Assembly: GCA_030671945.1 (NCBI GenBank) | Contig: DAOVHJ010000036.1 | Span: forward strand, 1-12,494 | Length of the DNA stretch: 12,494 nt | Source: Candidatus Heimdallarchaeota archaeon | GTDB lineage: Archaea > Asgardarchaeota > Heimdallarchaeia > JABLTI01 | Reading direction: 5' to 3' | Shown here: positions 6,347 to 12,494 of the stretch, piece by piece | How positions within the stretch are numbered: position 1 is the first letter of the stretch | Layout: each line of letters begins with the position of its first letter | Position numbers and translations under genes: made by a program | The notes under the pieces: generated by a model | What the model was told of the DNA's origin: nothing | The model's input: the letters and a program-made list of their open reading frames with translations, nothing else | Databases searched by the model: none

Positions 6347-7978
6347 ATGTCAAACATCCAACCTCCAAATGTTGATGAAATAAAAAGACAGTCAGTTGTT
6401 CGTTTTCTTGCTGAAATGCAAGATTTAAGACAAAAAATTGAAATCGAATTTTCTTCAAGATTTGATGAACAAAAGAATAATTTTTTGGCTACTTCAAAAG
6501 AAAGCTATTCCCCTTCAGAAATTAGTCATATTTTTGATACTATCAAATCATTAGAAAAGGAGTATATGAAACAAATTCTTACTTCTACTTCTGGTGATGG
6601 TAGCAAAATTCTCAGCACAACTCTTAGTAGTGCTTTATCTGGTAATTTAAGTTTTAGTGGGGAAGCCACGCAAAGAATTGCGGAATTAGAGCAAGAAAAC
6701 ACTCGCTTGAAAGCTGAAATGATTGAAACTACTAAGGCTTTCGAAGATGAGAAGTCTCAATTTGCTGAAAAAGGAGTAGGTCAAATCGGTGAACTAAATC
6801 GACTTCAAGAAACAGTCGATGAACAGAAACGAACGATTGAAATGTATGAAAAACAAGTGATGGAGCATGGAGAATCACTTGCTCAACAACGTATAGAAAT
6901 TGAAGATTTACAGACACAGGTTGGCGATTTTTCACAAAATAAGGATCAATTTCAGCAGCAACTCACTGAAAAAGATGAGCTCATCCAAGAACATGAAAGA
7001 ACTACAAATGCGATGAAGGAACAAATGACTTCTATGGAGAAAAGAATTTCACAAATGAAATCAGTAAGTTCCGAGAAATTTGAAGCTGAAACCGGTCGAT
7101 TGGAGGAGACTCTTAATTTGGAACGTGAACGTGCTGATGATCTTGAAGTAAGATTCAAGGAAGCAACAACAGCACTTACTAGTTATAGAGAAGCAGTTGA
7201 ACAAAAAGACGAAGAAATAGACAGACTTCGTAAAACTGTTACAGATTCCAGAGCCAGTATTGCTTCTGCCGAATCAGAGAAAGATGGTCTAATCAAGAAA
7301 CTCCAAGATGATTTGAAAGCTATTGAGCACCAACTAACAGACACCAAAGACACCTTAGATAGATCTGAGAAGAAAGTTGGTACTGCTACTCAGGAATTAG
7401 AGGGTAAAGAAAAACAAATCGATGAAAAAGACAATGAAATCAGAGATTTGAAGAGTCAACTAACAGATGCTAAAGAAAGTATTTCTTCCGAAAAATCAAG
7501 CCAAGAAACCAAATTACAAGATCTTCTTAAAGGGAAGACTGAGAATGAAGCTGAGTTAAATGAGCTAAAGAATGAAATCCGTGATTTGAAAAACACCTTG
7601 GGTGAGAAGGAGAAAACAATTGCTGAAGTTTCCAAAGCACAGGACGTCATAGATAAAGATCGTGATGCTGTTCAAGAAGAACGCGATAAAATCATGATTC
7701 AATTTGAAAATCTAAAATCACGAATCACGGAATTAGAAACTTCAAATAGTGAAAAAGATGCTCTTGTGAAAAACTTGACAAAATCCCTGCAAGGCGTACC
7801 TAAATTCCGTGTGTTCTTAGCGATACAGGACATTGGTGGTGACATCACTCTACCTGATCTATCCAAAATTGTCGGGCAAACAAATGATGTTGTTAAACAC
7901 ATAGTCACTGATTTGAAAGATGATGGATTAATTAAAGTTTCAAAGAAAGAGAACAAAACCTATGTTTCAAAGGTATAA
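6347..7978 (+). CDS. Long coiled-coil protein with C-terminal winged helix
   Basis: A 543-residue protein I do not recognise as a named family. The N-terminal 75 residues are predicted helical; a Ser/Thr/Gly-rich stretch follows (about 78-105). Residues about 108-480 are an almost unbroken Glu/Lys/Gln-rich coiled coil with no proline or glycine-rich breaks of note. Residues about 485-543 look like a winged helix: LPDLSKIVGQTNDVVKHIV supplies the helix-turn-helix and GLIKVSKKENKTYVSKV the wing. There is no Walker A or B motif, so it is not an SMC or Rad50 ATPase, and no signal peptide or membrane segment. The start ATG 6347 is supported by GAGGT (6336-6340), 6 nt upstream. It could link DNA or a protein partner (winged helices also bind proteins, as in ESCRT-II) to a distant site through a rod. 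Function unknown. Confidence 0.75.
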   Translation: MSNIQPPNVDEIKRQSVVRFLAEMQDLRQKIEIEFSSRFDEQKNNFLATSKESYSPSEISHIFDTIKSLEKEYMKQILTSTSGDGSKILSTTLSSALSGNLSFSGEATQRIAELEQENTRLKAEMIETTKAFEDEKSQFAEKGVGQIGELNRLQETVDEQKRTIEMYEKQVMEHGESLAQQRIEIEDLQTQVGDFSQNKDQFQQQLTEKDELIQEHERTTNAMKEQMTSMEKRISQMKSVSSEKFEAETGRLEETLNLERERADDLEVRFKEATTALTSYREAVEQKDEEIDRLRKTVTDSRASIASAESEKDGLIKKLQDDLKAIEHQLTDTKDTLDRSEKKVGTATQELEGKEKQIDEKDNEIRDLKSQLTDAKESISSEKSSQETKLQDLLKGKTENEAELNELKNEIRDLKNTLGEKEKTIAEVSKAQDVIDKDRDAVQEERDKIMIQFENLKSRITELETSNSEKDALVKNLTKSLQGVPKFRVFLAIQDIGGDITLPDLSKIVGQTNDVVKHIVTDLKDDGLIKVSKKENKTYVSKV

Positions 7979-7989
7979 TTCTCTTGTTT

Positions 7990-8008
7990 CTTTATTTTTT
8001 TCTTTTTT
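7990..8008 (+). terminator. T-tract terminator after the coiled-coil gene
   Basis: Runs of seven T (7995-8001) and six T (8003-8008) follow the TAA stop within 30 nt, with no hairpin. Archaeal RNA polymerase can terminate on such T-tracts alone. Unlike several other genes here, no inverted repeat marks this end. Confidence 0.4.
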
Positions 8009-8044
8009 ATGTTTAGATAATTTCATTCTTAAAATAAAGAATAA

Positions 8045-8062
8045 ATTAAAAAGACCATATAT
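8045..8062 (+). promoter_or_regulatory. Candidate BRE/TATA promoter for the NYN/oxidoreductase pair
   Basis: AATTAAAAAGACCATATAT repeats, with one extra base, the element found before the GlmU-like gene (2467-2483). CCATATAT (8055-8062) ends 21 nt before ATG 8084, so transcription from it would give a very short leader or leaderless mRNA. AAGGG at 8076-8080 is too close to the ATG to be a good ribosome site, which fits a leaderless start. Confidence 0.3.
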
Positions 8063-8083
8063 TGCTTTCTTCATAAAGGGCAG

Positions 8084-8638
8084 ATGAATTCATTGAAAAA
8101 CATGGTTGATTTAGCGGAACAAGATGAGACTGAAGATACCGTTGATGTAGAGGCAATAGACGGTAAACTTTCTGAACGGAAGGGAATAGGTTTCAAAACT
8201 GTGAAAAACATCTTTACAAAACAAAAGAAGATAGCATTAATTATTGATGCTCCAAACATTCTTCGAAGAGTACATGATAAGCAAATTCGATTAGAAGATA
8301 TTGAAAAAATCGCTAATAAACTTGGGCAAATTAAGATTGCTAAGGTTATTCTAAATCGTCATGCTCCAAAAACACTTCTAAAAGCAATAGAAAACAGTGG
8401 ATACGAACCTATTGTTGCTGCTTCTGATATCTATATACGAATAGTTATTGAAACCATGGATAGTATTAACCAAAAAAATGTTGATATGATAATAATTGCT
8501 AGCAGACACGCTCGATGTGCACCAATTCTTCGTGCAGCTAAAGCGAAAGGTTTGGATACGGCAATCATTGGATTCCAACCTGGTTTTAGTGTTGCTGTGA
8601 AAAATGCGGCTGATATGGCTTTTCAATTAGAGATTTAA
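8084..8638 (+). CDS. NYN-domain protein, TIGR00288-like, with altered active-site residues
   Basis: A 184-residue protein. Residues 1-47 form an acidic, then basic, extension of low complexity; residues 48-184 match the archaeal NYN (PIN-like) family TIGR00288: LIIDAPNIL (52-60, family IDGPN), GQIKIAKV (81-88), GYEPIV (106-111), and near the C-terminus GFQPGFSVAVKNAAD (163-177), close to the family's GxxPGFSxALxNxAD. NYN domains are usually metal-dependent RNases. Here the first acidic residue is kept (Asp55), but the family's DxD near 115-117 reads DIY, and the RDADF block reads RHARC (141-145), so two to three metal-binding acids seem lost. It may bind RNA without cutting it. ATG 8084 is used; an in-frame ATG at 8102 is possible. 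The FAD enzyme gene follows after 23 nt, so the pair is probably one transcript. Confidence 0.75.
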   Translation: MNSLKNMVDLAEQDETEDTVDVEAIDGKLSERKGIGFKTVKNIFTKQKKIALIIDAPNILRRVHDKQIRLEDIEKIANKLGQIKIAKVILNRHAPKTLLKAIENSGYEPIVAASDIYIRIVIETMDSINQKNVDMIIIASRHARCAPILRAAKAKGLDTAIIGFQPGFSVAVKNAADMAFQLEI

Positions 8639-8661
8639 TGAATAAAGTGGTTTGAATAAAA

Positions 8662-10038
8662 ATGAGCCAGAAAATTGTTATTGTTGGTAACGGTCCAGCT
8701 GGATTAAGTGCAGCTGGAGCTGCAAGAATTAAAGATAGAACTGCTGAGATAACTGTAATTGATACTAAAGATTACGATACTTTTCATCCTTGTGCGATGC
8801 CTTTTGTTATTGGTGGATATTTACCATCTGTAGACACAATAATTGAAAAATTGAACTATGAAATGAGTAAAATCACACTTCATAAAGGTTCTATTGTTGA
8901 GAAAGTAGATCTGAAACAAAAGAAAGCATTTGCTAGAAATAAAGCTGATGAAGAAATAATCCTTGATTATGATAAATTAATAATTTGTACTGGGTCGTCT
9001 GTTTTTATTCCCCCAATTCCCGGTCGTGATCTCGGGAATGTTTTTAGCTTGAAATTTGCAGAAGATGCTGATGCTATTAAGAAAGCTGCAGAAGCAAAAG
9101 ATGTAAAGAATATTGTTGTAGTCGGTGGAAGTGCCATCGGCATTGAAGTTGCTTCTGAACTTACTCACACAGGGAAAAAAGTAGCTATTATAGAAATGCA
9201 ACCTCAACTTATGCCCTTCAAAATTTCCAAAGCTTTTGCTACTATTGTCGAGAAAAACCTTGAAGAATCTGGCATTTCAATCAAAACAGGAATGATAGTC
9301 AAAGAAATCACCGGGAAAACAAAAGTTCAATCTGTTGTATATGGCAATGATGAAACCAAGGAAACTATTGATGCAGAACTCGTTGTTTTAGCAACAGGTG
9401 TAAGAGCTAATATTGACTTAGCAAAAGCAATTGGTTTGAAAATAGATGAAAAATATCATGCAATTGAAGTTAATGAAAAAATGGAAACAAATATTGAGGG
9501 AATTTTTGCAGCCGGTGATTGTATAGTTACAAATAATTATGGCACACAAACAAAGACTTTAGCTCAACTTGCTGGTCCCGCAACGAGACAAGGTCGTGTA
9601 GCAGGGATAAATGCTGCAGGTGGTGTGGCGGTTTATCCTGGAAGTGTTAATTCATTTATTGTTTCTTCAAGAACTTTCTATGTAGGTTTGGTAGGAATAA
9701 ATGAAGAACAAGCAAAAGAATTGGGCACGGAAGTTATAACTCAAAAATTAACAGCTCCAATTAGACCGCATTATATGCCAACTACTAAAGATATTACTCT
9801 TAAACTAATTGCAAGTGCAGAAGATGGAAAAATACTTGGTTTGGAAGCTATTGGCGAGGAAAAAGTAGATGTGAATGTAAATTACGTTACCATTGCTATT
9901 CAAGCTGGTTTAACCGTATACGATCTAATGAACATCGATTTTTGTTATGCTCCTGCAGTCTCTGAAACCATTTATCCTCTTGTTAAAGTTGCAGATGCTA
10001 TTATTAGAAAATTAGAACGAAAAAAAGCACGTAAATAA
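8662..10038 (+). CDS. FAD/NAD-dependent oxidoreductase, CoA-disulfide reductase/NADH oxidase-like
   Basis: A 458-residue class III pyridine nucleotide-disulfide oxidoreductase, of normal length. Seen: FAD-binding GNGPAG (9-14); Cys44 in FHPCAMPFVIGG, at the position of the single redox Cys of CoA-disulfide reductase and NADH oxidase; CTGSSVFIPPIPG (109-121); NAD-binding GGSAIG (155-160) with Glu178 after strand 2, which favours NADH over NADPH; FAAGDC (282-287), the second FAD signature; and a C-terminal dimerisation domain (about 325-450) with FCYAPAVS (427-434, family YAPPFS). Known activities include reduction of CoA disulfide, polysulfide or oxygen, or ferredoxin-type electron transfer; the substrate cannot be told here. 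A cytoplasmic enzyme with a basic C-terminal tail. Likely cotranscribed with the NYN gene; the weak ribosome site GTGG (8647-8650) is 11 nt upstream. It ends at a bidirectional terminator. Confidence 0.87.
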   Translation: MSQKIVIVGNGPAGLSAAGAARIKDRTAEITVIDTKDYDTFHPCAMPFVIGGYLPSVDTIIEKLNYEMSKITLHKGSIVEKVDLKQKKAFARNKADEEIILDYDKLIICTGSSVFIPPIPGRDLGNVFSLKFAEDADAIKKAAEAKDVKNIVVVGGSAIGIEVASELTHTGKKVAIIEMQPQLMPFKISKAFATIVEKNLEESGISIKTGMIVKEITGKTKVQSVVYGNDETKETIDAELVVLATGVRANIDLAKAIGLKIDEKYHAIEVNEKMETNIEGIFAAGDCIVTNNYGTQTKTLAQLAGPATRQGRVAGINAAGGVAVYPGSVNSFIVSSRTFYVGLVGINEEQAKELGTEVITQKLTAPIRPHYMPTTKDITLKLIASAEDGKILGLEAIGEEKVDVNVNYVTIAIQAGLTVYDLMNIDFCYAPAVSETIYPLVKVADAIIRKLERKKARK

Positions 10039-10053
10039 AAAAAATATAAGGTG

Positions 10054-10082
10054 GCTTTCCTAGAAGAGGAAAGCTCTTTTTT
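10054..10082. terminator. Bidirectional terminator between convergent genes
   Basis: GCTTTCC (10054-10060) pairs perfectly with GGAAAGC (10068-10074) around a 7-nt loop. Six T follow on the plus strand (10077-10082), overlapping the first base of the convergent gene's stop codon. On the minus strand the hairpin is followed by the complement of an A-run near 10037-10045, giving T there too. It can therefore end both transcripts. Confidence 0.7.
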
Positions 10083-11937
10083 ACGTCACTGAGATTATTT
10101 CTAAGCAATAGAATATTTCATTCACTTCTGTTACATTTATTTCCAAGTAGTCACCGACTTGTAAGAAAATAACTGTCTGCCATTGACTGACGTTGAGATA
10201 GTCTTGAGTGAACCATACAGTAGTGTTTTCACTGAAAGCCGTGGAATTTCCATATGGATAATATGTTAAATTACCATAAGCCACATAGATCGTATTTCCA
10301 TCTGTTTCAAACGAAGTGATGCTGGTTATATTCAACGTTTCCGTTTTATTATCAGCAGAAGGTGTTTCTGCTCCAATCATTAGGAAATAACTGTTCAGTG
10401 CTTCGTTGAGTACTTCATCTATTGTATCGAATTCCCCAGCTTCCTCGAAGACTGTTTGAACGCCACTTGGATCAAAGGGATTAGTTATACAAATTCCACC
10501 AAATCGAATATCACTTAATTGCACTGGTACAACATAGGCATAATCAGTCATATTTTCGTAAGTATCTCGTATTGGGAAAAGTAATGGTAAGATTGGATAA
10601 AAGTCGTGTTCAGTAGTACCCCGCACAAGATCTATTTCAGTAGTACAATGTTTTATCGCATTTAATGTATCAATTGGTTTTGGCTGTAAATCAGCCCAAT
10701 CAAAGAAAAATATCCCGGAAGCATTTGCCTTTATTGCTCCTCTTAGAAGTTGGCTTTCAGATTCAGCTTGTGTAAGCATAATATACTGAGATGTTTCCCC
10801 TTTATTTGCATCATAGATTACTCTTACATCATCATACCAAGAAATGCCCAATTGTTCAGTTGTAGTAAAGAAATATGCAAATTCGTGATCACCTTTCCTA
10901 TGCCTACCCCACTTGTTAATATTAAATTCAAGCCAATCTTCAGGATAGCATTGTATACGAGCATAGTCAGGTAATGTTAAGAGGTCTGTGTAATCTTCTA
11001 TGAGATTTCCTTCAGAATCAAACTCCAATACTCCTCCGAGTTTTTCTAAATAAGTTGCCATAGCAATATCATAAGTTTTCTCAACACGCCAACTCTTCGA
11101 GACTGAATATGGTACCAATAATCTCATTTCATTATCATCGTTCATGGAAAAGTAGCTATTATCACCTGCTCGATAATTTGGATTAATTTTCCAAATGATA
11201 CGATTCAAAGTTTTTTGTCTGGCAAGATAATGACCAATTGTAAATGATTGTTCAACTACGACAATTTCTTTTGTGGGATCAGTTAGATCTACTCCAGCAA
11301 AACCAAATATGGTATTTCGTTTCCGTTCCGCATTATCCGTTCCAATCCGTATCGAATCCGTTCCTATGACTCCAATCCACATCAATTCTCCATAGATTTT
11401 TCCAACGTGAAGCTCAAGGATCATGGAATTACTGCCAAATGGGGAAGATTTCTGTATAATTTCAGCAGCAAGATCACTATCAACGACTCGAAGATTTTCA
11501 CCCTCAATAATATTGTTGAAAGGTAATTTCTCATCTGGGAATTCAAGTATTGAATCGAAATACTTTGCTTGATCATATCCTCGCCAAATTGCACTACTTA
11601 GACCAAAGTATATCGGTCCGATAAGTATGAGTGCTCCTATGGCTAATGCAGCGATTTTTTCCGGAGAACGCCCTAATCGACCAAAACTTCTGGAAAACAA
11701 TCGTAGCAAAGCTATAGTACCTACACCAGCGATTAGTAGACCAATGAGAACAATTGATCCCCATGTTGGCATAGTATACCAAAATTGCAACAGAGAGACA
11801 AGAAAGCCAGCAAGAAATGCTCCCCCGCCGACAATGCCTGTTCCAAGATTGAATTCACCTTTAGCTAACCAAACAACTACTGTTGCTATGACACCAAAAA
11901 TTACTCCCATTACAAGTGCGGCTACAAAGATAAGCAT
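10081..11937 (-). CDS. Unrecognised membrane protein: four TM helices and large extracellular domain
   Basis: A 618-residue protein that I cannot assign to a family. Four hydrophobic helices lie at about 2-24, 33-52, 59-80 and 95-113. The Arg-rich loop between helices 3 and 4 (about 79-94) should be cytoplasmic, which puts the remaining 500 residues outside. This part begins with WRGYDQAKYFD and shows mixed alpha/beta sequence with many aromatic and acidic residues; near residue 140 a conserved-looking RVVDSDLAAEI segment is followed by GELMWIGVI. The last 95 residues look beta-rich and carry seven NxS/T sequons (N530, N536, N556, N564, N571, N582, N601), with two more upstream, suggesting heavy N-glycosylation. 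ATG 11937 is preceded by a weak GGATG (11953-11949). No catalytic motif is recognised. It could be a surface receptor, assembly factor or S-layer-associated protein; all three are guesses. Confidence 0.75.
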   Translation of the reverse strand: MLIFVAALVMGVIFGVIATVVVWLAKGEFNLGTGIVGGGAFLAGFLVSLLQFWYTMPTWGSIVLIGLLIAGVGTIALLRLFSRSFGRLGRSPEKIAALAIGALILIGPIYFGLSSAIWRGYDQAKYFDSILEFPDEKLPFNNIIEGENLRVVDSDLAAEIIQKSSPFGSNSMILELHVGKIYGELMWIGVIGTDSIRIGTDNAERKRNTIFGFAGVDLTDPTKEIVVVEQSFTIGHYLARQKTLNRIIWKINPNYRAGDNSYFSMNDDNEMRLLVPYSVSKSWRVEKTYDIAMATYLEKLGGVLEFDSEGNLIEDYTDLLTLPDYARIQCYPEDWLEFNINKWGRHRKGDHEFAYFFTTTEQLGISWYDDVRVIYDANKGETSQYIMLTQAESESQLLRGAIKANASGIFFFDWADLQPKPIDTLNAIKHCTTEIDLVRGTTEHDFYPILPLLFPIRDTYENMTDYAYVVPVQLSDIRFGGICITNPFDPSGVQTVFEEAGEFDTIDEVLNEALNSYFLMIGAETPSADNKTETLNITSITSFETDGNTIYVAYGNLTYYPYGNSTAFSENTTVWFTQDYLNVSQWQTVIFLQVGDYLEINVTEVNEIFYCLEIISVT

Positions 11938-11999
11938 TTTTTATCATTCATCCAAATTTAACAGATATTTCTAAATCTAATTGTTTTAGTAATATCAAA

Positions 12000-12015
12000 T
12001 TCATATACTTTTTTG
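12000..12015 (-). promoter_or_regulatory. Candidate TATA box upstream of the membrane protein gene
   Basis: Read on the minus strand, CAAAAAAGTATATGAA joins an A-rich BRE-like part to TATATGAA, about 62 nt before ATG 11937. A start site near 11975 would leave a leader of about 40 nt. The rest of the 98-nt gap (11938-12035) is AT-rich without other structure that I can see. Confidence 0.3.
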
Positions 12016-12035
12016 AATAACGACAGCAGTCTCAT

Positions 12036-12494
12036 TCAGTAAACACTCACTTTTTTCTCTTCTTTCAACAAAGTTCTGCCAATTCTATTCATTAACACAA
12101 ATTCCAATATGTTTGAACCTATTCTATCAAGTTTAATAGCTGGTTTGAATTTTAGATGTTCATTTGGTGAAATTTTCACACCTTGAATTGAAAGTAGCTT
12201 ATTTATTCCATCTTCAATCCTTCTGATTTCAAAACAACCATTATGAACAGATTTCGAATTATTACTTATTGTAATTACTTGATTCTTCATCGTTCCAGCC
12301 TTCATCACATCTGGGATGGATAAATCAAAGGATAATTGTTTTCTAGTCTTTTTCTTGTTAGTTAAATCGATCCTTGTTTTCTTTATTGGAATGGTCTTAG
12401 AGGGTATTTTTACTATGTCTGATCCAAAAATCTCAATTGGTTTTTTATGAGTTGTATCTGAGAGAATTTTAACTTTTGTGGAATCTAGCATTTG
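12036..12494 (-). CDS. C-terminal part of an unrecognised, probably beta-sandwich protein (cut by window edge)
   Basis: The frame is open from the window edge to TGA at 12038-12036, giving 152 residues. The ATG at 12491-12489 is preceded by an in-frame sense codon at the edge, so it need not be the start and the protein probably extends beyond the window. The first 60 residues are Lys/Thr/Ile-rich, low in complexity and strongly basic. From about residue 65 to the end, alternating hydrophobic residues with turns (NQVITISNNSKS, then a strand with ILEFVLMNRIG) suggest an Ig-like or CARDB-like beta-sandwich. No membrane segment, cysteine pair or catalytic motif is seen. It could be the tail of a surface or scaffold protein; I cannot name it. 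It may be cotranscribed with the membrane protein gene 98 nt downstream. Confidence 0.55.
   Translation of the reverse strand, partial: QMLDSTKVKILSDTTHKKPIEIFGSDIVKIPSKTIPIKKTRIDLTNKKKTRKQLSFDLSIPDVMKAGTMKNQVITISNNSKSVHNGCFEIRRIEDGINKLLSIQGVKISPNEHLKFKPAIKLDRIGSNILEFVLMNRIGRTLLKEEKKVSVY

Noticed and set aside
6347..7978. SMC/Rad50-type ATPase
   Set aside because: The coiled coil is long enough, but there is no Walker A, Walker B or ABC signature at either end.
11627..11974. 115-residue plus-strand open frame opposite the membrane protein's N-terminus
   Set aside because: It is antisense to the codons for the TM helices; its Pro/Arg/Thr-rich sequence is what reversed hydrophobic codons give.
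1..12494. CRISPR array, tRNA, rRNA, C/D-box RNA or insertion sequence
   Set aside because: No spaced direct repeats, no cloverleaf-like intergenic sequence, no paired C and D boxes between genes, and no transposase or terminal inverted repeats were seen; the intergenic gaps are all under about 170 nt.

Overview
This AT-rich window, roughly one third G+C, comes from an archaeon and most probably from an Asgard archaeon. The main evidence is the gene at 1712-2386. It joins an E2-like UEV domain without a catalytic cysteine, a short coiled coil and a C-terminal steadiness-box-like segment, which is the layout of the ESCRT-I subunit Vps23/TSG101. Outside eukaryotes that combination is known from Asgard archaea. 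Supporting signs are a TIGR00288-type archaeal NYN protein, archaeal-looking BRE/TATA elements, an archaeal-type 4-epimerase, and TTG starts behind good Shine-Dalgarno sites. I cannot place it more finely than Asgard.

Layout: (1) 1-828, minus: an M20 metallopeptidase/deacylase cut by the window edge. (2) 959-1609: a UlaG/UPF0173-like metallo-beta-lactamase-fold hydrolase, divergent from the M20 gene. (3) 1712-2386: the Vps23/TSG101-like protein, apparently monocistronic between two hairpins. (4) 2527-5351: a sugar-nucleotide block, with a GlmU-like nucleotidyltransferase/left-handed beta-helix protein and a HAD phosphatase 2 nt apart, convergent with a UDP-sugar 4-epimerase. (5) 5503-6180: a winged-helix plus PD-(D/E)XK nuclease-like protein. 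(6) 6347-7978: a long coiled-coil protein ending in a winged helix. (7) 8084-10038: an NYN-domain protein with a degraded active site, followed 23 nt later by an FAD/NAD-dependent CoA-disulfide-reductase-like enzyme. (8) 10081-11937, minus: an unrecognised protein with four membrane helices and a large, sequon-rich extracellular domain. (9) 12036-12494, minus: the 3' end of an unrecognised, probably beta-rich protein.

How the parts may relate: the sugar-nucleotide genes could supply precursors for surface glycans, and the membrane protein near the right end carries seven N-glycosylation sequons within about 72 residues, so it is a plausible glycan acceptor. The Vps23-like protein would act at the cytoplasmic face in ubiquitin/ESCRT-type membrane remodelling, but no other ESCRT, ubiquitin, E1 or Vps4 gene is visible here. 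Links between these blocks are inference; most genes look independently transcribed.

Several genes end in compact inverted repeats at or just past the stop codon (1598-1618, 2390-2407, 6181-6203, 10054-10074), three of them with T-runs. I found no tRNA, rRNA, CRISPR array, insertion sequence or origin. The only gene-free stretches are short (at most about 170 nt) and are covered by the entries below.
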